64,000 bases of DNA, from assembly GCF_910592395.1 (NCBI RefSeq), contig NC_088325.1, forward strand, positions 13,828,109-13,892,108, read 5' to 3'. Positions 22,946 to 34,586 of this stretch are shown piece by piece (position 1 is the stretch's first letter; every line of letters starts with the position of its first letter). The notes beneath the pieces are model-generated. The model saw only the letters and a program-made list of their open reading frames with translations, was not told where the DNA came from and searched no databases. The translations under genes and the position numbers were made by a program. The stretch is from Lineus longissimus (lineage: Eukaryota; Nemertea; Pilidiophora; Heteronemertea; Lineidae).

Positions 22946-24105
22946 TATTTTGTCCCTTCTGAATCTCCCTTTTAGCAACGGCCCTGCATTTTATCTTCTA
23001 GTCCTTGACGAGTTCCATGACGGTTTTTGGCCCGTTTATTTTGACGTCCATCAGTTCATTAGCCGTTGATAAACATGTTTTAGTGATCGCTGCTACTATG
23101 ACCTCATCTGTATTCTTCGTTGTACATAATCGTGTTCATATGTAAATAAAACAAGTTTTTAAAAGAAACTGGCTGCTTTTTCTTTATTTTTTTTCCGTGG
23201 CGGTCAAAGAACCGACACAATCTCAATGTCCGGGATTCCGAACAGAAACGGGCCACATAGGATTAAGTTCCTCCTGGACACGCCCCTGATTCTCCAAGAG
23301 ATGTATTTTCCGCTACTGGCACCCTCATCATGTAGCTGAAGATCACGCCAGAATGGTACAGACCAATTAACATCACTTCAAAGTCGCAACATGTGTTGAA
23401 GGAGCCACTGGGGTTATTGATGGCATGTGGGACTTACCACATGCCAGATCAGGGGCTAGTGAAGTCTGAGATCAGAGCTGTGCGTCAATTGGAAACCTAT
23501 TAGCTTTACAAAGAATATTGGGCGAATGTAACGGAAGTAGGAGAACACCGGAGACCCCACACACTTCTGCCGGCATGCACCTCGTTTGATTCGTTTTACT
23601 ATATGCCCTAGCTCCCCTCGCCCCAAACATATCCATTTCTATCCATTTACAGTATTGTGCAATTGTCTTGACCTGAAGTCTTGACTAATATCATTCTGCC
23701 CAACTCATTGAGTCACACCAGTGGTATTTCGTGTCAAAACTTCAGTGCAAAATTCGCAGTTATTGGTCACCAGGCTGGTCAAATAGGTTGACATAACTAG
23801 ACCTAATTTGGCATTGGAGTATACGGGAAATTACACACACAGTGTTGTTCTACTACTGCAAACTGAACTGTGCGTGGCGAGATAAATGACGTCACGACCT
23901 TCTCCGCCTGACACTTAATCGATATGGTAATCGATACGACAATACACACAAAATGGAGTAGTGTACGTGCATAGCCTATGCAAAGTAGTACTGTATAAAC
24001 CACGATGTTCTGTGCTACGATTGCTGTTTATATCCGGGATTTATAGTGAACTATAACACTGGAGGTTTCTAGAATGTAGTTAGGAATAAGATTTACGTAA
24101 AAGTT
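22946..24105. other. 3' UTR of gene E and spacer
   Basis: AATAAA at 23145-23150, about 200 bp after the stop, is a good poly(A) signal for gene E. The remainder has no supported feature. Confidence 0.5.
23145..23150 (+). terminator. Likely poly(A) signal of gene E
   Basis: AATAAA 200 bp after the stop codon, followed by a T-rich stretch. Confidence 0.55.
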
Positions 24106-27077
24106 ATGGATTTCTGGAGGTATAAACGGGTATTATGGGTGCTAGAATCTGGAGTGGCAGCTCCGGCATTGTTAGGTGTGATATTTCTGACATTTTCTAT
24201 AAATTATGGTAAGTTGTGCCATTATTCCGTATAAATAACATCCCATATCTATTCATATCGTGTCTAGGTATTATCATATATCTGTTTAACCCTTTAGATC
24301 ACCATGTTTGAACGTTCATTCGCTTCGACCGGATATTTTTCTGTGAGAATCTGTGAGAATCCACTGCAGCCGAGGTTGGGTTATCGTCTGCTAGCCTCGT
24401 GACGTAATCACAGGAGGCTGCTGCCAAGATGATTTCCCCCGGATTTCCCCTGTCCATGTATGTTCGGTCCCCCCTGATAATTGGCACTTCGTGGCTGAAA
24501 CACCCTCACAGTAGGCCCTAATTCTGGACCTGCCAAGGTCATATTCATAAGCATTATATTGTGTAACTGAGGGCCTACCACACCCATGCCCTGCCCCACC
24601 CCAATGCGTGTTAATAAGCTTGAAGGGGTTTGCGCCCTTATGCAGCTGTCAGATACCCCTGGCCCTGGTCAGGCGGTCGCCACTTTGGATTTTTGTCGAA
24701 GGCTAGGTTTGGATTCAACCTGAACTCCGTGGCAGCCCTAGGTGGGCCCCTTACCGGGCGGGACCCATACCAGGCGGGACAGAGTTAACACTGATGACCG
24801 CTGCATTCGAACAATAGGATTAGAACGTCATCTGCCATGTGCAATATGCCTATAGACTAAACTTCTTTACACTGCCGTGCAACTTTTTTATATATCATAT
24901 TGGAGTGCGTCATGCCAGTGATCTAAAAAGAGATACTTAGTTCCCTGGGTATCAGCAAATCCTTTAGAAAATGTAATTGATTTTCTTTTTCCAGCCTCGG
25001 CTAAAGAACAGTGCACGGCTTACTTCAACACAACGGGTGCATTGATTCCTGGCGAAGACTGTGATGAGTTCTGCTGTGGAAGCGTTTACAAGAAATACTG
25101 CTGCTCGAATTGCTCACTTAGTATTAGTCAGAGTGGTACTTGCCTTGAAGAGGAATGGGACCCAACGGGGTAAGTCTCATTGGGAAGATACCGGTAGCCT
25201 ATGCTATGATTTATATTGGAATCGTCGTCCGAAAGTATACATACACATGGACACATTTCCATAGGAAAACACGATGTCTAAAGTTCTAGATGTGGTAGTG
25301 GGTGCGGTAATGGGGGTGGTATGTGGATGCATCCAAAAATGTACACAAACATTTGTTATTTTTAGTAGAATCAGAAAGCGCCAAGCCTCTTCTATCAGTT
25401 CCTCGTTTAGAGCGATTCATGGCTGCATCATAAAATGTACACAAATATTCTAGTAGCGGGTTACCGACGTGCAACGCCAATGGGTCGGCATGACATGTCT
25501 CAACATCTCACATGAAACAGAGTTGCTGATATATCACTTGTTCAAAACGAGTTCCTGTTGCCCAAACATGTAACAGTGACACAGAGTATTCAAAGCAGTA
25601 CAGTTTAGCATATCCTAATCTCATTTTCAGCACGATTATCCAAGGTGCTTTTATGGCTCTGTGGTTTGTAATTATACTGCTTGTTTGGGGCCTTCAGAGT
25701 AACGGGTGCTTGGACACTGGGAGGTGTCCGAGAAGACGGAAACATATGCCGGGTAGGTTGTCTTACTGGTGGAGGGTAGATGATGTTGATGCTGCCCTAG
25801 CTTTACGTGTTTAGAGAGTACGAACTGGGCCGAGAAGAGCAATTTCCTTTGTAGTGGTGGTCGAATTCGTCAGGGCTTTTTCAGTCGGAAGAGGCACCTG
25901 TTTGTCTCACTCTGAATTCCGGATCACCACCGCAATGGCATGCTGACTTTTCTCAGTACGGTACAAGTACCCCCAGAACATGTAGTAGTTAGTCGCCTAA
26001 TCATTTTGCACTACAGCACACTTTTTTCGTCTTGTTCATTTCAGCACTATAGTACAATGTGTCTTCATTGGAATTTACATAATAGGGGGCGTGGTTGTCA
26101 CTGTTTTGGCCTTACTGGGAAAATGTGATGATCCTGAGACAATAAGGATGAGAAACCAAATAAGTCCGGTGCAGGTCCACACACTCCAAACACGCATCCC
26201 TATAACCGATGCCACGCTCGCTGAAGCCCAAGGTGGGGGTTCTACATAACTGACTACAGCTGATGCATGCGAGCCTTTCAGCTTCTCTCCTTGTATTTAT
26301 GACCTTAACTACCCTTGAGATGCCAATGATGTGCAATGAACCTTAGACTAGATGTAACCTCATGCCATTGACTTTCGGTTAAAAATGACATGAAGGCTCC
26401 AGGGAAGAAGTTATTTGAAGTCTGATACGTCTGCAGAAATCTTCCATGCTTCTTGATCTTCATCGAAATTGCTATTCTAATCTAATACCACTATACGTTT
26501 TTCAGGTCCACCGCCTTCGAAGTCTTACACTGGTGCCTATCCAAAACAGGTCACAATGCCTGCTTCTCTCCCTCCTGATCCGCAATCTATGCAACTTGCC
26601 GAAGAAAGCGCTCCCCAATCCTCGCTCCCGTTCTCGCGACCCCAGAGCGATGCGGGATCAGACGCGGATGATACTCCAGCAGCAGACTCCGGTTTAATCA
26701 ATCCTTCAGACGCTGCAATTTTACAAATTAACGATGGTCCTTCCCACGATACTGTGCCGATTATTTCTGACCCGTCAGTATCGGATTTCGACGGAGAGAC
26801 ACTGCATTCCGTGGAGGTTCATCCTGAGCCAAGTCCACGTCGAGACTACGGTTCAACAGAACAAATCATCCCGCTGGGGAGTCGGGAAGCAGCTGGATTT
26901 GAACAGAACAATCAAGCATTTGTAGACACGCCGCTACATGCTCCGAAACATCCTGGACGCTTGCCCCCGGTTGATCAGAATAGGACTGAAACCCCCTCTA
27001 GTATTGTTTTATCTGTCAGGCCATCGCCAGAGCCAGTCGAACTAGACATGTTGAATAATCAGCCTCGGGTAACATGA
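24106..27077 (+). CDS. Gene F: Shisa-like membrane protein with alternative transmembrane exons
   Basis: Exons 24106-24208, 24995-25169, then either 25631-25752 or 26045-26232, then 26506-27077. Both middle exons accept phase 2 and leave phase 1, giving 323 or 345 residues. Joining both in series would break the frame. The N-terminus (GVIFLTFSINYG) is a signal-type segment of 34 residues. The Cys domain is canonical (EQC...EDCDEFCCGS...KYCCSNC...GTC). Exon 3a encodes GAFMALWFVIILLVWGL and a basic CPRRRKH stop-transfer. Exon 3b encodes IGIYIIGGVVVTVLALLGK and a longer juxtamembrane part. The tail is about 190 residues, acidic and Ser/Pro-rich (SDADDTPAAD, DPSVSDFDGE), without PPxY. AATAAA at 27577 ends the transcript. 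Confidence 0.85.
26045..26232 (+). other. Alternative transmembrane exon 3b of gene F
   Basis: The acceptor has a long pyrimidine tract before CAG; the donor is CAAG|GTGGGG. The first codons (TIVQCVF) parallel those of exon 3a (TIIQGAF), which points to exon duplication. The exon is 188 nt against 122 nt for 3a; both are 2 mod 3, which makes them interchangeable. Confidence 0.8.
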
Positions 27078-27837
27078 TGCCAGAGTTGTACATTGCATGT
27101 ATCTGAAACGTGGTTTAACATCTTTCGAATGTTGATTTCCTGAAAAGTACTTCATGGTAGTTGTAGGATGAACCCCAGCAAGGAACCCTATCACTTGGTA
27201 CATGGATATGTCCTAAAGCCTACGTGGGTGTTTTAAGATGACATCAAATGACTTCGGGCACTTTTTACATCCTTACTCTTTGGATCTTGAGGCCTATGGC
27301 GAGTTTGATTAGTCGGGATTTCACTGCTGTCTACCCATCTATAGCTGACTGAAGGGACTTGACAAATTATACTCCCATCATTCGAATAGATGTCATGACA
27401 GTATTAATCTAGTACACATGTATTCTGACGTAATGCCCACAATCCATTTAGACCAATCAGCGCAGAACATAAATCATTGGGATCATCATTTCCTCTTTCA
27501 CCGTCATGTAATGTACATATTCCAAATCTCTGAAAGTATTTCTCATCTTCATACTGTGCCTATCTTAACAAATGACAATAAACTTTGTGATTTTCTTAGT
27601 TCTTGTCGTGTCTTTTTGTCTTACTATACGGTGCTATGATAATCTAATCATTATGAACGGGAGGTCTTCTTTCTGATAAACCCAGCGGTAAAGGCCGACG
27701 TAACAGAACGATCTTTTTGTTAGAATAAATACTTTTATTTTCTTGAATTTTACATACTTCTGAAAAATATCCACAATATTTACTTCTGAAAAATACATTT
27801 GCATAGTGGGAAAAGTTATGTCTATAAATCCAGCTAT
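27078..27837. other. Convergent 3' region of gene F and ALP1
   Basis: AATAAA at 27577-27582 (+) fits gene F. On the minus strand TTTATT-type signals near 27730 could serve ALP1. No gene is seen. Confidence 0.5.
27577..27582 (+). terminator. Likely poly(A) signal of gene F
   Basis: AATAAA 500 bp after the stop, followed by GT-rich sequence (TTCTTGTCGTGTCTTTTTG), a typical downstream element. Confidence 0.55.
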
Positions 27838-30800
27838 TCAAAATTGAAAGAATTGACAAAGCGAAACACAGAGGAAGACCAGCGTTAGAGATATTGTAAC
27901 ATCCGATTCAGAGCCGCTGATTAATAGTGGATGGATCAGATTATTTGGGTCCGTGATGCATGTCAATCCGCTCGGAAGTGTCACCACTTTTGGCTTCTCA
28001 CAATGGTCCTTGTTAGGCCCCATGCAGGCGGCGTAGCTCATCACGTGGGCGATGTAGGCGTTGTCATGGAGACCGTGAAACAGGTGCGCCATTGGTCCCA
28101 GGGCATAGATAGCTACGTCTTCTGCGCTGTGGGTCTCGTCAACGACGGGAACGGGGGCCTGGGCCTTGTAATTCGGATCCGCTGTGGACAAAGAAAGAAG
28201 AGTACGATCAATCTCATTGTAAACCTTCCTGAGATTCAAGGCTTTTTCACCCCTTACGTCCTGTACAAAATAATTGCCCCCATCTCGTAGCAAAATAGTA
28301 CTGTTATGTAGGCCAAAAGATTGGCCGCCCCTTCCTCCGGAGCCTCGGCCTCCGTCGCGTCAGTACCCTCACCAGATGACCAAACGGTACGCGAAATTTT
28401 TTTCTGCAGGATACTTCTGCCACAGTGTACATCTGACAGCCAATCACAATTGGCGCGATCTTTGACGTCACACTGTTTATTTATGCATGATAATGCAAAT
28501 ACAATGGACGATACCGAGTCGCATGCCGAGTGCCACTTCAACTGTGAATGTGACAATAGTTCATTGTCTGACCCCAATTATGCTCAACTCAAGGTTTGTG
28601 TCGTAGTGTTTAGGAATGAATTGCACAGATTCATTGTAAAATTGATGATATTATGCGTACAAAAGAGGCATCAGCTGATCTGATCGCTACATTGCAGTGC
28701 ATGCATTGATTTGTGAAATTTTAAGGGGTAGTGACACTGACAGTGTTGCCAATGTTGATAATTATTAAAGGGACAGTGTATCCGATGTCTGCTGTTTGTT
28801 GAAGGTATCAGGCCTATTTTGGTAGTTTGAACATTGTTGAAGGGCCATTGTATAAAATATGTAAAGTCCTTGACTTTACATATTATACTCCTCTAACCAT
28901 TTGCTAACTTGTTCTTTCCAAGATTATCAGAACACGTGGCATTGTTGACATTATTGCGCCATGTGGAAAGATGATGTCAACAAAGACACGTGCTTGCCTT
29001 GAATTCTGATTGGCTGTCAGATGTACACTATGGCAGAAGTATCCTGCAGAAAAAAATTTCGCAAACGGTACTGATAAACTAGGTCAAATAAGGAGTAGTG
29101 CGCGAACCTTCGTCCGTATAGGTCATGTTACTGCTGGTCAGCCTATTCTGACTTTATCGTGAGAGACAATATACCGAATAGACTTTTATCATCGTGTTAT
29201 CATTGAATTCAGAGGATACTGATATTCCCCTGGAGGTGCCAACACGACAGGACACTTACAAGTGTTCACTCCGGTGATGTTGGCGCGCCCATTCGCCCCG
29301 AGAGCATACCCAGGTCCATTACCATAGACGATGGTTGTGTAAGGCATCTTGTCTGTTGCCGGTTCCTTGTCTTGCCCCGGGAGAGCAGTCGTCAAACCTG
29401 GAATAGACCCATGGATTACAGCAGCTGTATATAAATCTGTCGCAAAAAGGTAAGGCGCCATTTTAGTAGAAGGCTACGTAATGCCATTGTCGATCCAGGC
29501 CTATCTACCCCCTGAAAGCTCTTCGTTGTGGTCGATGTTATCAAGATTAACCCAGACAAGGCAGTTGAACAATAACACTTTGATAAGACTACAGAACAAA
29601 GAATTTAGGATAAGGTGCGAATGGGCTTTGTTTCAAGACAATCCGCGTATTGGGCATCTGAGAAGAGATGAAAATGGCAGGAAGAATAAAGTTACCGAAG
29701 AGAGGGTTGCCTCTTGGCGGGTATCCGCCCATCATGAAAACGTGTGAGTGATCAGCAGTCACAACAATGAGAGTGTCCTTGGGGTCGGTCAGTTTGAGTG
29801 CCTCGCCGACGGCTTCCTCGAATGCCACGCCGTCTTCGATAGCTAGCCTGGCTTTTCCCGCGTGGTGGCCGTGGTCTATTCTGGCTCCTGGTTGAAAAGA
29901 TATGATGCTAATAGTAAATACGAAATGCTGTCGTATATAGTTGTTGAGGGCCACACTGCAGCAGCCATCCTCGTAAGTATTGTTCCGAGGATGACGTATT
30001 CTATAAAATCGAATTGAATATACACAATCGTTTGATCCTCCTATCTTTGCCCTTGTTCCTGATGTTGCTTGCGTATGGAAACTCTTCGCCAATTACAGCT
30101 TTCACAGCAGGGCGTAGTGTCCACACCCGGCGATTGACACTATTCGATCGCTTCCCGGTATCTCGGAACTCGGCACCAAATTGCAGCGAACAAAGACGAA
30201 TCTCAAAGGCGTCGAGACGTAAGGTTTTTTGTTCCCGTACTCGACGATACTCACCTTCAACCAGCAAAAAGAAACCCTTGTCATTCTTCTGCAACATCCT
30301 AATGGCTTTATTGGTCATCTCGGCAATACTCGGTTCTTTCGGCTCGGCATCCTTCTCACGGTCTAACTCGTACATCATGTGTGAATTTTCAAATAGCCCC
30401 ATCAGATAGTCCGTCTTCGATACATCAATGCTATCAAAGTCCTCTTTGTTCCAGACGTATTTGGCCTTCATCTGGCGGTTAGCTTTATCCTTCTTCCATT
30501 CCTCGATCAGATTACGCCCATCTTTCCTTCTACCAGTCTTCGACGGGTACTCCGGATCTGCTTCAGTCTCGGGCATGAGGCCGCGACGACCACCACCAAG
30601 AAGGACCTGGAAAGACAAAATGTGATCTTTTTCAGCTTTCGCTCTGCGGACAGTAGGGCGCGGTCAGCAGAGGGATTGAGTATAGTTATCATGGAGGGAC
30701 CAGAAGTCTTGGCTAACCTACCGTGATATTTTGCCCCCTCTCAATCAACTGCGCTGCAATATCTTTACATTTTCCCAGAGCATCTGGGGGAAGGTTGCTG

Positions 30801-33237
30801 TCATCTTCCCACTTTCTTGAGCATGTCTTAGCGTAGGCGCCAGCTGGGGTTGCGTGGTTAATACGGGCCGTTGTGACAATACCAGTTGACTTTCCTGCAA
30901 CAAACGAGAACTAAGAATCAAAGCCAGAAATCTAAGAGATGACGGAAATGACTTTTGGCAATCTACTACAAATTCAGTTATATCACAATGGTAACAAACT
31001 ACGGGACAGTTGCAACACGGTCGCAGCTTGTCATTTTGGCACAGAAAGATCACAGTGTCTCGCAACAGTTTGATAGTTGGCCACAACATTTTGGAAGAGA
31101 CAACACATTGAGTGCATTCGGTGGGGTATGCATGAGCTGTTGTCGTACCTGCTTCCTCGGCCCAGTCTCGCAACGAGGGCAGCTGAGCCTCTGGGTTCTC
31201 GGAGGAGCAGTTCGCCCACTCCACCGTGTCGTCGTAGGCGAGTAGATTGTACCTTGTCTTCACGCCAGTCTGAATGGCTGATCCGGTGGTGCCCGACTCG
31301 GCAATCTGTCTGTCTGTGGCGTAGGTCTGTGGAGAAGAATGAAATTGCAGATCACGGGGCAATAATGAAAACGGCCTCATACAGGGGTTTCCGAAAGTAA
31401 AAAGTGGGGTTAGTTCCAGTGGATTGACGAATCGAAAGTGCCGAATTCTGCATCTCCGGCGCGCTCATTTGGTAGGCTCTAAAGTGGGGTTAGGTCCGGT
31501 CTTATTCAAATTCAAGATCAGCGTTTTCTCAACTCTACGATAGCGTATTGGATTTGGAAGTGCAAAGGGGTGTATCTTTCGTGATACCTACCTTAGCTAA
31601 GCCCAATGCCGGAAAATCTTCAAAATTGAGTCTTTCCTCTTCGCCAGGGTTACCCTTCTTCTGTCCCTTTAGGATCCGCATGGCCGTGAGGGTAGAGATG
31701 CCCATGCCATCCCCAATGAAGAGAATGGTGTTCTTGGCCACGCCATAGTTGTCTTGGATACGAAGAGATTTAAGGAGATCCTCCTGTTCTGCTTTCATCC
31801 AGTTTTCCTTGGCTGAAAGTTCAAGGTCATTATGGTAAATTTCCATGACTTGATGAGGGGCGGTGCGGTCAACATGAGATTTTCATCATTCCACGTGAAG
31901 CATTGGCCATACCACCGTTGTCTTGGAGACGGCAAGGAGTGCCTGCCCTGCTTTCGTCCAGTTTTCCTTGGCTGGAAGGTCACTGATGAACTGACTTTGA
32001 AGGTCATAAAGAGCTTTTATTCATGAAAACGACCGGACGTTCTTGACCGCATCAGCATAGCTTGTCTGTTGGTTCCGTTTCTTTGACTCAAAGGTCATTT
32101 GAAAGTCATTGATGAATTGAGGTCACAAGAGGTTTTGGACATTTAATGCGTTCAAAGTCTTGAGGGTTCATCAAAACTTGAATTTATTGACAATCATCAC
32201 AGGCATGTTACATATGATTTCTCTTCTGTGGATGATCGATATCATTATTACAAGCCGTCACACACTCGCTCTGGGGTGACACTTTATTTTCGGCAGCACC
32301 TGCTGAGATCTTTTATGTAAGGGCCATGTACAAAACTATAGGAAGCATTAGAATCATCCGTACAAGCATCATTCAGCTGTTGCCAGAATTGGTGAACATT
32401 TTATCGAAATACACAGGGAGATAGCTTTTTAAAACGTGATGTCTAAAAACTCTCATCTCGGGTTCATAAACTGTGAAGAACCATGACAAAACCTTATTGA
32501 GGAGCGAATGTACTTTTTTCTCTTAGTTTCGACCCAATGCCCCCCTGTTTCGAGTTTCGACCCCATAGCCCCTGTTTCGAGTACATGTAGCTGAATTCCA
32601 AGTGAATGCTGTGTTTGTGCGTGCCTGGACAAGGAACTATGTCAAAATGTTGACAAATGGTTGACGAGACATAGATATTCTTATCCTCGTTTCAAATCTA
32701 TGTATCGCAGGCCAGACTGACTAAACCCTCACTGCGGTGGCTTCACCGCACCTGTCAAAAATGCAAACGGCACATAGAACTTCTGAGGAAATTATTTGAT
32801 AAACCCTTAGAAATAAGGGTTTCCTGGTAGCATCACCAAAACCTATATGACACCATATTTCAGCCAATGTTTTCTATAAACCGCTGTCTTTGGACGGAGT
32901 CGAAACAAGTCTCTCTCCGTAGCGCTTTTTTGGAGAAACTTAAAGAATATTTCCACTCAGTAAAAAGTCATGCAGGGTTCTGTGGAAAACCGAAAAGAGA
33001 AAAAGTCATTTAAAATCGTCTAGAAAAAAAAAAAAAAATTTCTAGAGATTTTTTCTCGAGTGAAGGTGCCGTTATGGAGTAAATGGCAAACTTTTTATAC
33101 TCACGTTCGAGTTTCCTCTCATTTTCCTTCACCAGTGGCTTAATCTGTTGCCCGTCCTCACCCTGGAAGCACTGGCCAGTCGGGAAAAATAAACCACAAA
33201 GTAGGAAAAAGCATCCAAGAATTCTCAACGAGTCCAT
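27838..33237 (-). CDS. Alkaline phosphatase 1, GPI-anchored type
   Basis: Eight exons on minus (33237-33105, 31812-31592, 31326-31149, 30894-30722, 30606-30255, 29887-29696, 29397-29260, 28181-27838) close in frame and give 576 residues, normal for an animal ALP. It hydrolyses phosphate monoesters outside the cell. N-terminal signal peptide ([18 protein letters not shown]). Metal and catalytic sites: GDGMG Asp, nucleophile Ser in AESGTTGS, phosphate-binding Arg in [25 protein letters not shown], and ETHSAED His. The C-terminus ends in a hydrophobic stretch ([14 protein letters not shown]), as in GPI-anchored members. Odd: the residue before the nucleophile is Glu where animal and bacterial ALPs usually have Asp. 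ALP2 lies just upstream in tandem. Confidence 0.95.
28391..29062. mobile_element. MULE-like MITE with 9-bp target duplication
   Basis: The 56-bp terminal inverted repeats (28391-28446 and 29007-29062, starting GCGAAATTTTTTTCTGCAGG) differ at one base. AAACGGTAC directly flanks both ends (28382-28390 and 29063-29071). A 9-bp duplication is typical of Mutator-like elements. No transposase. It sits in the last intron of ALP1. Confidence 0.88.
31903..31971 (-). pseudogene. Relic of ALP exon 2 in ALP1 intron 1
   Basis: Read on minus from 31971, after a kept CCAG acceptor, it starts CCAAGGAAAACTGGACGAAA, almost the same as the true exon 2 start at 31812 (KENWxKA). Similarity then fades through a small deletion, and the GDGMG metal-site segment is missing. 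A partial exon duplication or remnant of a third ALP copy is likely. Confidence 0.65.
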
Positions 33238-34586
33238 CTTGAAGCGTCAGGATGTGATTAGTCGCTCATTCCCAGGCCAAACTAATATCCGTCGCTTCGA
33301 TATTTGTATATATATAATGACGTAAATTATGATGTCATATGTTGTAACAGCGTTGTTATGGAAGAGCAGGCCTCTAAACTGGCTTTGGTGGTGATAAGGT
33401 CCTTGATAACGACCCGGTAGAACAGCGCCACTCAGCCGGAAGATCCTTCTCTAAACCCTACGGCCACGTACATGAACTCCTTGAAAAGTTTAAACCTAAA
33501 AGAAACTCTTCGTGTTTTGTTCCGGCCGGTTTTGGTTGACAAAATAAGCACGAGCATCACAGATATGATACTGAATCATATTTATCAAATCTAATGTGAA
33601 CTGCGTCATGAAAATCGACTAAAATCATTTGGAGAAAATGAATTTCTTGACCCGACTTACGGAAATCAACAATCAAGACCTTATTGTTTTTCCAAGGAGA
33701 TTTACTGTCTTGTAATGTGATCGGCATGATGACCCAATTCGTCGATCAAACTCTCTGAATAGTTCGTGACAATAGGGCGTACAGAGTCTGTTTTGTAACA
33801 AAGAAGAATGGCATCCACCAGCCAGGAGAGTCATTACTTCCTGTACATATATGTCATGAAGTCATATCCATCTTTTCAGAGAACGGGGATCTCGGTGGGC
33901 GATGGGCGATGGGCGTTGAAACATGGGGAAAATGTCTTAGCAACTGGGCGGAGGAAAGATTCTACGAGAATAATGCCCAGGTACGTGTTTTTACAATTTA
34001 TTACGAGAAACGTGTAAAGCTAAACGCAAAATACAATGTTTCAATAACTTGCAGGCATTGGTGAAACATTTTCGATCCAGGAATGCTTCAGTGCTTTAGA
34101 TAGAAAGTCTAAGATGATAATCAATACATGATAACATATTTTCATTTTATGTACATATCAGATAATATAGAACATCAAAAGAAAATTCAAAATTTGTATC
34201 ACAGAAGAACTGGTATTCGATGGCGGCGAAATTGTAATATCAACTGGTCTAGTAAAGAAACAAGCACCAGCATGATATCAAAATGATTTAGATTACGGTT
34301 TATCACGGAAAAAACGTATAAAACTTTATTATGTATCAATGTACTTGCTGCATGGTTGTGGTCAATAATGATGAACCAGGAATGTAAAAGAGATTGTAGA
34401 AGAAATAACATCTAAGTATCTACATGCTACACGTTTAAATATATCCATTCATTTGGATTCCTGTGCCAGATATCATCACAGAGCCTCACGATGTAACCCC
34501 CCCCCCCCCCTCTCAATTACCCCTATCACGGAAGAACGCAAAGATTGTATGAAAAACTGGTGATGCCTAATCTAAAATTCACTGAG
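33238..34586. other. Spacer between ALP1 promoter and ALP2 3' end
   Basis: Carries the possible ALP1 promoter, a C run at 34498-34510 and, on minus, AATAAAG-type signals near 34325 that may end ALP2. No gene seen. Confidence 0.5.
33306..33317 (-). promoter_or_regulatory. Possible TATA box of ALP1
   Basis: TATATATATA lies about 70 bp upstream of the ALP1 start codon, next to a TGACGTAA sequence resembling a CRE. Position fits a core promoter; no transcript data. Confidence 0.35.
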
